This document shows positions 7,901 through 15,166 of a stretch of 64,000 nt of DNA, one piece after another. The notes beneath the pieces were generated by a model. It saw only the letters and a list, made by a program, of their open reading frames with translations, had not been told where the DNA came from and searched no databases. Made by a program: the position numbers and the translations under genes. Numbering within the stretch: position 1 is the stretch's first letter; each line of letters starts with the position of its first letter. Origin of the DNA: Scatosoma sp045537295 (GTDB lineage: Bacteria; Bacillota; Clostridia; Christensenellales; Borkfalkiaceae); assembly GCA_045537295.1 (NCBI GenBank), contig JAZSPG010000042.1:1-64000 (forward strand). Direction: 5' to 3'.

Positions 7901-8417
7901 AAAAGGCGTGGTTTCGCTCCCTTGCATGGAGCCGCGCCTTGTCCCTGTCGCAAAGGTCAAGGCCAATGCGTACAACCCTAACCACGTCAGCCGCGCCAAT
8001 ATGGAGCTATTGCTGACAAGTATCCTCCAAAACGGCTTTTGCTTCCCCGTCGTGACGATTTACGACGCGGACGCCGATAAGTACGAGGTCATAGACGGGT
8101 TTCACAGATACCTGATTTTTCGGGATTATCTGGAAGCGGATGAAATTCCGGTTGTTGTTTTGCGCCATACGATGGCGGAACGGATGGAGGCGACAATACA
8201 GTTTAACCGCGCTCGCGGCGTCCACCAAACGGAGCTAATGGGCGATTTAGTCCGCGCTTTGCGCGGGGAAGGCGTCGGCGACGCGGAAATAGCGTCAAAA
8301 TTGGGGATGGAGTTGGAGGAGGTCTTGCGGTTGAAGCAGATAACGGGGATTGCCGCTCTTTTCGCCGGACGCGGATACTCCAAAAGCTGGGAGGCGGTCC
8401 CTGACGAACCGCTTTAA
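7884..8417 (+). CDS. ibrB: IbrB-like ParB/sulfiredoxin-domain protein
   Basis: 177 aa with GGAGGGGG before the ATG. The ParB-N fold is visible: VPVAKVKANAYNPNHV, then LLLTSILQNGFCFPVV and IDGFHRYLI, which are the ParB boxes that bind and hydrolyse CTP in true ParB proteins. A short helix-turn-helix-like segment (DAEIASKLGMELEEVLRLKQ) follows. It overlaps ibrA by 17 bp and ends the operon at the terminator 8432-8465. No long C-terminal dimerisation domain is present, as expected for IbrB and not for chromosomal ParB. Confidence 0.82.
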   Translation: MEIKTKKGVVSLPCMEPRLVPVAKVKANAYNPNHVSRANMELLLTSILQNGFCFPVVTIYDADADKYEVIDGFHRYLIFRDYLEADEIPVVVLRHTMAERMEATIQFNRARGVHQTELMGDLVRALRGEGVGDAEIASKLGMELEEVLRLKQITGIAALFAGRGYSKSWEAVPDEPL

Positions 8418-8431
8418 GTCAAAAATTGCGA

Positions 8432-8465
8432 AACGCCGAGGCTTTTAACGCTTCGGCGTTTTTTC
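8432..8465 (+). terminator. Intrinsic terminator after ibrB
   Basis: Stem AACGCCGAGGC (8432-8442) with GCTTCGGCGTT (8450-8460), loop TTTTAAC, then a T run to 8464. Confidence 0.9.
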
Positions 8466-8514
8466 ACGCCTTAAAAGTTCTCAAAAAAATTTTCAAAAAT
8501 TCCGCAAAAAGGGC

Positions 8515-8543
8515 TTGACAATATGTACTACATATGTTATACT
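8515..8543 (+). promoter_or_regulatory. Consensus promoter with a palindromic operator in its spacer
   Basis: TTGACA (8515-8520), exactly 17 bp, and TATACT (8538-8543). The spacer contains a perfect inverted repeat ATATGTA-C-TACATAT at 8521-8535. An operator between -35 and -10 would allow tight repression of the gene at 8603. The regulator is not identified. Confidence 0.85.
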
Positions 8544-8602
8544 TACATCAACAGTTGAGGAACGAAACCCCCGCAAGGGAGAACGGCAAGGAGGAAACGA
8601 AC

Positions 8603-9103
8603 ATGAAGTATAACAAAGCCGAGATTATGAAGGCCGCGTGGGAAATCCGCAAGGCGAACAAGTGCGGCATGGGCGACGCCCTCCGCGCCGCGTGGAAAAA
8701 AGCGAAGGAGGCCAACATGAGAAAGGAAATGTCTTTTGCGTGGACCACGCAAAAGGGCGCGAAAATCGAGGTTACGTTTGTGGTTGAGCACATTACCCGC
8801 GAGACCATTAGCGCGGACGGGTGGCCGGTTGAGGTCGATTGCGACAAGTGGCGCCGCGAGTGCACCGCGATGTCCGTCAATGGCAAACCGCAGGCCATGC
8901 ACGAGTATGATTATATCCACAACCGCGTTGACATTGCCCACAAGGGCAACACCCGCCTCGGCGCAGAACTCCCCGCGCACGTTGTAGAGGCGATTTGCGG
9001 CGAAGAGCGTCGCGCCCGCGACGCGAAACTTGACCGCGAACTTGCCGCCGCCGCGAAATACGATGCGCATTGCGCGATGATGCGCAAGGCCATGGGTTAC
9101 TAA
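8603..9103 (+). CDS. Hypothetical protein with N-terminal helical motif
   Basis: 166 aa from ATG 8603 (CAAGGAGGA upstream). Residues 1-38 (MKYNKAEIMKAAWEIRKANK, then MGDALRAAWKKAKEA) form a conserved helical pair that I recognise from many phage and mobile-element small proteins, often acting as an N-terminal adaptor. The rest is mixed alpha/beta with several Cys residues. Expressed from the operator-containing promoter at 8515. Function unknown. Confidence 0.65.
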   Translation: MKYNKAEIMKAAWEIRKANKCGMGDALRAAWKKAKEANMRKEMSFAWTTQKGAKIEVTFVVEHITRETISADGWPVEVDCDKWRRECTAMSVNGKPQAMHEYDYIHNRVDIAHKGNTRLGAELPAHVVEAICGEERRARDAKLDRELAAAAKYDAHCAMMRKAMGY

Positions 9104-9120
9104 TCAGAGCAAGGTCAACA

Positions 9121-9140
9121 GGGGCGGCGTCCGCCGCCCC
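9121..9140 (+). repeat. Intercistronic hairpin before a ribosome binding site
   Basis: A perfect 8-bp stem GGGGCGGC/GCCGCCCC with a GTCC loop, followed by GAGGAAAGGAG. Confidence 0.65.
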
Positions 9141-9159
9141 TGAGGAAAGGAGAATTGCA

Positions 9160-9939
9160 ATGTTGATTAAACGCCCCCCCCCGACGCCGCAAGAGCGGTA
9201 TAACTCCGCAAACACCGTGGTTAAGACAATCCGTCTTAACCGCAAGTATGACGCGGATATATTGGAGTATCTTGACGCGTCGGGCAATGCGCAAGGCCTG
9301 ATTAAGGCCGCGATTCGGGCGGAAATCGCCCGCGAACAGAAGGAGGAACCTATGCGAACGGCCACTATCTTAGTCAATACCTACGGCGTCCACCGCTATC
9401 TCGACGCCGACGGGAACACGCTCCATTTCGACCGCTTCCCGCTCCCGCATGAGCCGTATGCGCGGGCGGATTACAAGGCGCTCGCCGCCGTTGATTTCGC
9501 GGAGAGCGGGAGCGTCCCTCTCCCTGACGGATGGGCGCTGGACGGCGGCGCGGGGCGCCTCGGGAAACTTGTGCAAATCGAGCTTCCGACGGATGTCGCC
9601 TATGGCTGGTGGGTCTGGCGCGGCGCGAATCTGCGGAGCCTCGGCTTGTACGCGCAGGCGGACGCGGGAGACGGCGCCGGACGGACCGTCTATGCGCGGG
9701 TCAACGCGCCGACGCTGGTTGATACGTCCGCCGACGCCGCAGGATACGAGGCCGCGATTAACGCCGCGATTGCCTCCGGCGTTACGCTGTCGGTCCCGCG
9801 CAAGGGCGGTCGCGTGGATGTGCCCGTCAAGGTACTGGCGGTCTCGCCGTACAATCCGACGGTCTCGGTTGCGGCGTGGAGCGCGTGGGCGTCCGCCCAC
9901 CGCACTACGCAGGAGGATGAGCCGCAAGCGTTGTCCTGA
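9160..9939 (+). CDS. Two-part hypothetical protein with C9 tract and internal start
   Basis: 259 aa from ATG 9160 (GGAAAGGAGA upstream). The first 60 residues look RHH-like (TIRLNRKYDADILEYLDASG then LIKAAIRAEIAREQ). A run of nine Cs (9174-9182) lies at codons 5-8, giving RPPPT; its length sets the frame. A strong internal ribosome binding site (AGAAGGAGG, 9338-9346) precedes an in-frame ATG at 9352, so a 195-aa C-terminal product (starts MRTATILVNTYG) is probably made separately. That second part has a Trp-rich middle (YGWWVWRG). Its function is unknown. It may originally have been two genes. Confidence 0.6.
   Translation: MLIKRPPPTPQERYNSANTVVKTIRLNRKYDADILEYLDASGNAQGLIKAAIRAEIAREQKEEPMRTATILVNTYGVHRYLDADGNTLHFDRFPLPHEPYARADYKALAAVDFAESGSVPLPDGWALDGGAGRLGKLVQIELPTDVAYGWWVWRGANLRSLGLYAQADAGDGAGRTVYARVNAPTLVDTSADAAGYEAAINAAIASGVTLSVPRKGGRVDVPVKVLAVSPYNPTVSVAAWSAWASAHRTTQEDEPQALS
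9338..9354 (+). promoter_or_regulatory. Internal in-frame ribosome binding site and start codon
   Basis: AGAAGGAGG at 9338-9346 and ATG at 9352-9354, in frame with the gene from 9160. Its strength equals the best starts in this genome, so translation from here is expected whatever the state of the upstream C tract. Confidence 0.7.
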
Positions 9940-9953
9940 CGCCGTGACCGGAA

Positions 9954-9985
9954 GCCGTCCCCGTTCTGGGGGCGGCGCTTTTTTG
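9954..9985 (+). terminator. Intrinsic terminator upstream of the FtsK operon
   Basis: GCCGTCCCC (9954-9962) pairs with GGGGGCGGC (9968-9976, one G-U), followed by a run of six Ts. It ends the 8603-9939 operon just before the next promoter. Confidence 0.88.
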
Positions 9986-10006
9986 TGAAAATCGCCCGAA
10001 AGCCTC

Positions 10007-10036
10007 TTGACAGGCGCTGTCAGATTGTGGTATCCT
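10007..10036 (+). promoter_or_regulatory. Promoter A, for the membrane-protein/FtsK operon
   Basis: TTGACA (10007-10012), 18-bp spacer, TATCCT (10031-10036). The transcript should start near 10043 and enters the structured leader 10043-10203. Confidence 0.8.
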
Positions 10037-10042
10037 GTCGGC

Positions 10043-10203
10043 GTGAACGCGGGACCTCTGCAAAGGTCACGCGGGACAACCAGTGTAGCGTCAACTACAC
10101 GGCATAATTTTCCTATAATCTCCTTGCAGGGGGGTTATTGGCGGGCTTACTTGATAGGTCCGGCGCCGTTCTATGTTGACGCATGGGACGGCGCATATTT
10201 TTT
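10043..10203 (+). ncRNA. Leader A: attenuator with kissing-loop complementarity
   Basis: There are three hairpins in order. H1 is GACCT/AGGTC with loop CTGCAA (10053-10068). H2 is GTGTAG/CTACAC with loop CGTCAA (10083-10100). The terminator has a 9-bp stem from 10163-10171 to 10186-10194, an inner ATG/CAT stem and apical loop TTGACG (10176-10181), then ATATTTTTT. Loop CGTCAA is the exact complement of loop TTGACG. The terminator stands between the promoter and the first gene (10237), so expression needs read-through. The same plan is seen in leaders B, D and G. A frame that stays open through the leader is probably chance. Confidence 0.75.
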
Positions 10204-10236
10204 CGCCGTTCCCGATTAAGAAAGGGGGGACGGCCT

Positions 10237-10668
10237 ATGCCGCCTATGATGGGAGGTCCGCCGCCGGATGACGGGCGCGGAAAGAAGCGCAAAAAGCGTC
10301 GGCGCGGCTTGCTCGGAACGATTGTCGAAGCCGTGATAATCGGGCTTTTGCTGTCGGCGCTGATTCGGGGATTTCCGCTGATTTTCGGCGCGGACCCGTG
10401 GGACGCGCAGTATTTCGCGGACGCGTCCGGTTACGACTTGCAAAGTACGCTGGCGGCGAAATGGGACGCCTTGCGGATGTGCTTCCGGCACACGGGCGCA
10501 ATTAGTAGCGTGAAGTTTTCTCACGACGGAAAGTCCGTCACGCTCTACGACCGGAACGGGGCGCTGTTGCAAGCGACGGCGGAAGGCTACGATTACGACG
10601 AGAGCGCGGAAGCGGCGTCGGATTGGGACGAAGCCTTGCGGATTTTGCGCGAATGGGGGTTGGACTGA
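10237..10668 (+). CDS. Small membrane protein
   Basis: 143 aa from ATG 10237 (AAAGGGGGG upstream). A very basic N-terminus (KKRKKRRR) precedes one transmembrane helix (about residues 25-52, GTIVEAVIIGLLLSALI), so the N-terminus should be cytoplasmic and the Asp/Glu-rich remainder outside. First gene of the operon after attenuator leader A. Function unknown; a role linked to the membrane-bound FtsK downstream is possible. Confidence 0.65.
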   Translation: MPPMMGGPPPDDGRGKKRKKRRRGLLGTIVEAVIIGLLLSALIRGFPLIFGADPWDAQYFADASGYDLQSTLAAKWDALRMCFRHTGAISSVKFSHDGKSVTLYDRNGALLQATAEGYDYDESAEAASDWDEALRILREWGLD

Positions 10669-10970
10669 TGAGCGCCCTTGTAGCGGTACGGCGCCAACCC
10701 GTCAAGTATTGCGCCGACTGCGGGGAATCAATCGCCGGACCCGAAACGGAACCCCACCGCTACAACCGCGTGAAGTATTGCCCCGCTTGCGCGGCGTTCC
10801 GCAAACGTTGGAGCGACGCCCGCGCCCAAACGACGTTCCGCCGCGACCGCAAAGAGTACAATCGCCTGAAAAACGAGCAAATCCGCCTGTTGCTGGAAGA
10901 AAACGCCCTGTTGAGGGAACGCAACGCCGCGCTAATCCGAATGAATCAGGAGGCGAGAGGATATGCTTAG
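10668..10970 (+). CDS. Zinc-ribbon and coiled-coil protein
   Basis: 100 aa; its ATG overlaps the preceding TGA (ATGA), showing coupling. Two CxxC pairs (CADCGES near 15, CPACAA near 38) form a zinc ribbon, followed by a charged helix (residues about 60-97, KNEQIRLLLEENALLRERNAALIRM) with leucine heptads. A small adaptor or DNA-binding protein. No family name assigned. Confidence 0.65.
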   Translation: MSALVAVRRQPVKYCADCGESIAGPETEPHRYNRVKYCPACAAFRKRWSDARAQTTFRRDRKEYNRLKNEQIRLLLEENALLRERNAALIRMNQEARGYA

Positions 10971-11307
10971 TCTGTTTGGCGTAATCTTGGCGTGGGTTGC
11001 GGAATCGGCGGCGTTGCTCATGGACCTTGCCAACGTCGGACGCGACGCCGGAAACCCCTTTGTGATTGCGGTTGTAGTCTTCCACGCCGTTATTCGCGTT
11101 ATCGTACTGTTGGCGTTGATTGTCCCGTCCCTGCGCTGTGTGTTCGGCTACATTTTCCACAGGGACGGCGACGCAAGCAAGGTCCGCGTTTGGCTTATCG
11201 TCCTAATCATTGCGTCTTTGGTATTTGAGGCGACCATGACGCCGACGCGGACCGCCGACGGCAATTCGGACGCCGCAATCGCGGAACAGGCGGAAGGGGG
11301 CGATTGA
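10963..11307 (+). CDS. Polytopic small membrane protein
   Basis: 114 aa, overlapping the previous gene by 8 bp. Three hydrophobic stretches (about 1-22, 35-65 and 75-92) predict three membrane passes; the C-terminal tail is acidic. It lies directly before ftsK in the same operon, which suggests a membrane complex, but no family is recognised. Confidence 0.6.
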   Translation: MLSLFGVILAWVAESAALLMDLANVGRDAGNPFVIAVVVFHAVIRVIVLLALIVPSLRCVFGYIFHRDGDASKVRVWLIVLIIASLVFEATMTPTRTADGNSDAAIAEQAEGGD

Positions 11308-11308
11308 C

Positions 11309-13336
11309 GTGACGCACGGAGCCGCCATGATTGCGTTCCACCCCGCGCCGCTCCTGATTGCCGCCGCGCTTCCTGTCGGCGTGATTCTGTGGAACGCCGT
11401 TTCGCGCTTCCGCGAGTGGCTATCGGAGCGCGGCGCGTCGCCCCCTGAAATCGAGCTTGATTCCGGTCCGCGTCGGGAAGCGTTGGAACTGATAGCGAGT
11501 TTAGAGGCGGTCCGGCGGCGTATCAGCGCGTTGGACCGCGCTTTGACGCAACGGCGGTCGGGCGTCCGTTGGCAGTTTGGAATAGGAATCGCAACGGACG
11601 CCGACGCCGACAACGGTTTCCGCGACGCCGACGAAGATTCCGACGTTGACAAGTTCCTCTCCGACGCGACGCAACGCGACTTGGACGCCGCGCACGGCGA
11701 AATGATTTCGCTTTTCCGCGACGCGGCGAATTGGCTGGAAAAGTACGCGCCGGAGGAAGTCCCGCCGCCGTCCGTGCGGGAGCGAATCGCAACGTTTGTC
11801 GGCGGTATCTTTCTCCGCCTAAAGCGCGGCGCGGACCTGAAAATGGTACCAGTAGTAAGAAAAACGCCGGAAAAACGTTTGTCGGACAATTCCGAACCCT
11901 CCGAAAAAGTTGCGGACGCCGAAACGCCGGACCCCGCGCCGAAATCCCGCGAAAAGTTGCGCCTCCCGTTGGACCTCTTGCAAGCGGGCAAGCCTGAAAC
12001 GCCGGACCCCGCATCGCTCCGGCGGACGGCCAAGCGTCTGGCGGAGACTCTCCGAACGTACAAAGTTGATGTCATTCAGTCCGGAACGCCCGTCGCGGGA
12101 CCGTCCGTCACAAGATACGAGTTCCGGCTTGGCGACGGCGTGAAACTCAAAAAACTCCAAAGCGCGGCGTCTGACATTGCGCTTCAAATGGGCGCGGAAA
12201 GCGTCCGCATTGCGACCGTCGCGGGGAAGCGAGGCGTTGTCGGGATTGAGGTCCCGAGCCGGAAGCGGTCCGCCGTCGCCTTGCGGGACGTTCTCGAAAC
12301 GCCGGAATTTCAGCGCGGCCCCGCGACCGCGTTCGCGCTGGGCGTCGGGATTGACGGCGCCGCCGTCACGGCGGACCTTGACGCCCTCCCGCACGTCCTG
12401 ATTGCCGGTACCACCGGAAGCGGGAAATCCGTCTGCATGAACGCCCTGATAGTCAGCCTTCTTTACAAGGCGTCGCCGGAAGAATTGCGATTGCTCCTGA
12501 TTGACCCGAAGCGCGTGGAGTTGACGCCTTACGCCGGAATCCCGCATTTGACGCGCCCTGTTGTAACGGACGCCGCGCAAGCGGTCTCCGCGTTGGAAGG
12601 CGCCGTCACGGAGATGATGACGCGCTATAAATCGTTCGAGAATTACGGCGTGAAGGACTTGACGGAGTATAACCGGAAATCCAAACATCCCTACCCGCGT
12701 CTCGTAATCGTGATTGACGAGTTGTCGGATTTGATGATAGCGTCCGGCAAGGAAATCGAAGAATCCGTTATCCGCATTGCGCAAATGGGACGCGCCGCCG
12801 GAATCCATCTCGTGATTGCGACGCAAACGCCGCGAGCGGACATCGTAACGGGCAAAATCAAGGCGAATGTCCCGAGCCGGATTGCGCTGTCGGTTTCGTC
12901 GGCACTGGAATCGCGTATCATTCTGGATGAGGTCGGCGCGGAAACATTGGCGGGGAGCGGCGATATGCTGTATAAGCCGAGCGGCGGAGAAAAGCGTCGC
13001 GTACAGGGCTGTTACGTGTCGCCGGAGGAAATCGGGCGCGTCGTATCCGCCCTGACGGAAAAAGCGTCCGAATCGCCAAAGCCCGCCGAACCGGAAGCGG
13101 CGGAAGAATCGCCGGATGAGTTATTGCCCACCGCCGTGGACATTGTTCTTGAAACCGGACAAGCGTCGGTCTCCATGTTGCAACGGCGCTTGAAATTAGG
13201 CTACTCCCGCGCCGCAGGATTAGTCGGCCAAATGGAATCATGCGGCTACGTCGGACCGTTTGAAGATTCGCGCCCGCGTCAGATTTTGATTTCCCGCGAA
13301 CAGTGGGAGAAGGAGAAATTGAAAGGGGCTAACTAA
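11309..13336 (+). CDS. ftsK: FtsK/SpoIIIE-family DNA translocase
   Basis: 675 aa from GTG 11309. One predicted membrane helix near residues 13-30 replaces the usual four. A variable acidic linker follows. The alpha domain starts around 250 (ETLRTYKVDVIQSGTPVAGPSVTRYEFRL). The beta RecA motor has Walker A GTTGSGKS at 367-374 and Walker B VIVIDELSD near 465. The C-terminal winged-helix gamma domain (about 607-664, LPTAVDIVLETGQASVSMLQRRLKLGY) normally reads orientation sequences. FtsK hexamers pump duplex DNA. A complete, gamma-containing FtsK is unusual in a phage and may act on host chromosome segregation, phage DNA movement or plasmid-like maintenance. Confidence 0.95.
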   Translation: MTHGAAMIAFHPAPLLIAAALPVGVILWNAVSRFREWLSERGASPPEIELDSGPRREALELIASLEAVRRRISALDRALTQRRSGVRWQFGIGIATDADADNGFRDADEDSDVDKFLSDATQRDLDAAHGEMISLFRDAANWLEKYAPEEVPPPSVRERIATFVGGIFLRLKRGADLKMVPVVRKTPEKRLSDNSEPSEKVADAETPDPAPKSREKLRLPLDLLQAGKPETPDPASLRRTAKRLAETLRTYKVDVIQSGTPVAGPSVTRYEFRLGDGVKLKKLQSAASDIALQMGAESVRIATVAGKRGVVGIEVPSRKRSAVALRDVLETPEFQRGPATAFALGVGIDGAAVTADLDALPHVLIAGTTGSGKSVCMNALIVSLLYKASPEELRLLLIDPKRVELTPYAGIPHLTRPVVTDAAQAVSALEGAVTEMMTRYKSFENYGVKDLTEYNRKSKHPYPRLVIVIDELSDLMIASGKEIEESVIRIAQMGRAAGIHLVIATQTPRADIVTGKIKANVPSRIALSVSSALESRIILDEVGAETLAGSGDMLYKPSGGEKRRVQGCYVSPEEIGRVVSALTEKASESPKPAEPEAAEESPDELLPTAVDIVLETGQASVSMLQRRLKLGYSRAAGLVGQMESCGYVGPFEDSRPRQILISREQWEKEKLKGAN

Positions 13337-13337
13337 G

Positions 13338-13454
13338 ATGATTATCTTTATCGGAATCGCAATCGCCGTCTTTTGCGGCGCGACCTACGTGTTTCGCATT
13401 CGCCCTGCGCTGGATGAAACGGCGGTCCGGCGCGAAATGCGAAAATCCCCTTGA
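13338..13454 (+). CDS. Single-pass membrane micropeptide
   Basis: 38 aa from ATG 13338 (GAAAGGGGCT upstream), one bp after the ftsK stop. Residues 2-17 are hydrophobic (IIFIGIAIAVFCGATYVF), the rest basic. Its 3' end overlaps the -35 of the integrase promoter. Function unknown. Confidence 0.5.
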   Translation: MIIFIGIAIAVFCGATYVFRIRPALDETAVRREMRKSP

Positions 13455-13479
13455 CGCCGCCGCCGGAATGCGGTATACT
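13451..13479 (+). promoter_or_regulatory. Promoter B, for the integrase
   Basis: TTGACG (13451-13456), 17-bp spacer, TATACT (13474-13479). Transcription should start near 13486, at the first base of the leader hairpin. Confidence 0.8.
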
Positions 13480-13485
13480 ATGCGG

Positions 13486-13592
13486 CGTGGAGCCGGTCCC
13501 TCTGCAACAATTCAGGCACAAAGCGCACCTTTTTCGCGCTTGTGATTATATGCGCCCGTCGGGAGACCGGTCCCGATGGGCGCCGCTTTTTA
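13486..13592 (+). ncRNA. Leader B: attenuator with kissing-loop complementarity
   Basis: A 5'-terminal hairpin GTGGAG/CTCTGC (13487-13492 with 13500-13505, two wobble pairs) has loop CCGGTCC. A middle hairpin AAGCGC/GCGCTT follows. Then a 13-bp terminator stem (13552-13564 with 13571-13583) with loop GACCGG and a run of five Ts (13587-13591) stands 17 bp before the integrase ATG. CCGGTC in the first loop is the exact complement of the terminator loop. The plan matches leader G on the other strand, where the first hairpin also begins at about +1 and ends in CTCTG. Confidence 0.75.
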
Positions 13593-13608
13593 TTGGGAGG
13601 GATGGAGC

Positions 13609-15093
13609 ATGGATTTGAACGGCATGACGGCGGCAATGTACCTGCGGAAGTCCCGTCCTGTGGACGGCGTTCCGCCGGAGGAAATTCTCCGCCGCCAAGA
13701 GGCGACTTTGGATGAGTTCGCGGAGCGGAACGGAATCCGAATAGTAGGCCGCTATCGGGAAATCAAATCCGGCGAACATATTTATAATCGTCCCGAGATG
13801 GTGAAGCTATTAGAAGCTGTGGAAGCCAAGCGGTTTCAAGCGGTCCTGTGCGTTTCGTTCGACCGCTTAACGCGTGGGGATGATTTCGAGCGAGGGTCTA
13901 TTCTGCGGACGTTCAAAAGTTCCGGCGCCCTTATTGTTACCCCGAACGAAACCTACGATTTGTCCGACAGTAACAGCGCGTTTCTGACGGCGATAAAGGG
14001 GCTAATCGCCAATTACGAGCTTAATATAGGGAAAGAGCGGACGCGGCGCGGGATGATACGCGCCGCGAAAGAAGGGAAACATTTGTCTTACCCGCCTTAC
14101 GGGTACCGGAAACGTTATGTCGACGGCAAACGGTCCGTCATGGAAATTTACGAGCCGGAAGCGGCGTTTGTCCGGATGGCGTTCGATTTGTACGCGTCAG
14201 GCGTCGGTTGTGACCTTATCGCGCAACGCCTGACGGAGGCGGGAGCGCGTCCGCGCCGCGCCGCAATGTTTTTCAGAGGGACCGTCTTGAAGATGATTAA
14301 AAATCCCGTTTATACGGGGAAAATCGTCTACAATCGGGAACAATGGACAAAGCGGGACGGAAAACTTGAAGTCAAAATCCGCCCAGAATCGGAATGGGTT
14401 ATTTCCGATGGGCTACACGCGCCAATCGTGGACGCCGATACCTTTAATAGGTGTCAGGAAATCTTAAAAAACCGCTGGCGGCGCCCTTATTTCGACGGAA
14501 AAATCAAAAACCCCCTGACGGGCCTTATTCGTTGCCGCAAATGCGGCGGACTTATGCAATGTATCCGCTCTGATAGCGTGTATCGTCTGCACTGCCTAAA
14601 ACGCGGTTGCGTCAAGTCCACGCATTATGATTTGGTGGAATCCCGCGTGATAGCGGCGTTGCGGGAAACCCTCTCCGCGCTGGAAATGGAGCCGGACGCG
14701 CCGTCAGAGGCGGCGAAAGCGTCAGCGGAGGCGCGGCTTGCCGAAATCGGAAAAGCGATTGACGCTGGAATCCGAAAAAAGAATAAGATTTACGAGTATT
14801 TAGAGGCGGAAGTTTACAGCGTCACGGAGTATCATGAGCGGATGGAGGCGGTCAACGCGACGCTCTCCGCGCTGGAACGCCAACGGACGGAGGCGCAAGC
14901 GGAAATTGAGAGGTTGTCCCGCGCCGACGGTCGCCGTCAGGCGGCGGAAATCCGGAACGTACTGGATATGTACTGGGACGCTGACGGCGCGGGGCGGAAC
15001 ATCCTGCTGAAATCCGTCGTTGACGTGGTTTGGTACGCAAAAGACAGCGGGTCTGGACCGCAAGATTTCGACCTCGAAATTTTTTTACGATGA
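13609..15093 (+). CDS. Large serine recombinase (phage integrase)
   Basis: 494 aa from ATG 13609 (GGGAGG upstream). The catalytic domain begins at residue 8 with the nucleophile Ser15 in MYLRKSR, then RQE, the SFDRLTRG segment and the long E helix (IGKERTRRGMIRAAKEGK). A recombinase domain (about 165-290, PPYGYRKRY ... NPVYTGKIVY) is followed by a zinc ribbon (CRKCGGLMQC ... HCLKRGC, near 310-340) and a coiled coil (about 375-450). This is the standard order for large serine integrases, which insert phage DNA between attP and attB without host factors. Expression is gated by leader B. Near the C-terminus the sequence stays intact. Confidence 0.96.
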   Translation: MDLNGMTAAMYLRKSRPVDGVPPEEILRRQEATLDEFAERNGIRIVGRYREIKSGEHIYNRPEMVKLLEAVEAKRFQAVLCVSFDRLTRGDDFERGSILRTFKSSGALIVTPNETYDLSDSNSAFLTAIKGLIANYELNIGKERTRRGMIRAAKEGKHLSYPPYGYRKRYVDGKRSVMEIYEPEAAFVRMAFDLYASGVGCDLIAQRLTEAGARPRRAAMFFRGTVLKMIKNPVYTGKIVYNREQWTKRDGKLEVKIRPESEWVISDGLHAPIVDADTFNRCQEILKNRWRRPYFDGKIKNPLTGLIRCRKCGGLMQCIRSDSVYRLHCLKRGCVKSTHYDLVESRVIAALRETLSALEMEPDAPSEAAKASAEARLAEIGKAIDAGIRKKNKIYEYLEAEVYSVTEYHERMEAVNATLSALERQRTEAQAEIERLSRADGRRQAAEIRNVLDMYWDADGAGRNILLKSVVDVVWYAKDSGSGPQDFDLEIFLR

Positions 15094-15095
15094 AC

Positions 15096-15141
15096 CCTTA
15101 AAAGCGCGTATTTGCGCGGCATACAATGTGCGCTTTTAAGG
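15096..15141. other. Perfect 12-bp inverted repeat just after the integrase: attP candidate
   Basis: CCTTAAAAGCGC (15096-15107) and GCGCTTTTAAGG (15130-15141) flank 22 bp (GTAT...ATAC at its ends). It starts 3 bp after the integrase stop. Serine-integrase attP sites are about 40-50 bp, often lie next to the integrase gene and carry inverted arms, so size, place and symmetry fit. No T run follows, so a terminator is unlikely. The crossover dinucleotide cannot be named from sequence alone. Confidence 0.5.
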
Positions 15142-15166
15142 ACACGGGAGATAGGAGGCGGTACAT

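Noticed and set aside
10007..10219. 70-codon frame open through leader A
   Set aside because: No ribosome binding site; the frame crosses the promoter, hairpins and terminator and has no recognisable protein character.
15096..15141. Terminator of the integrase gene
   Set aside because: A perfect inverted repeat but no T run on either strand, so an attP candidate fits better.
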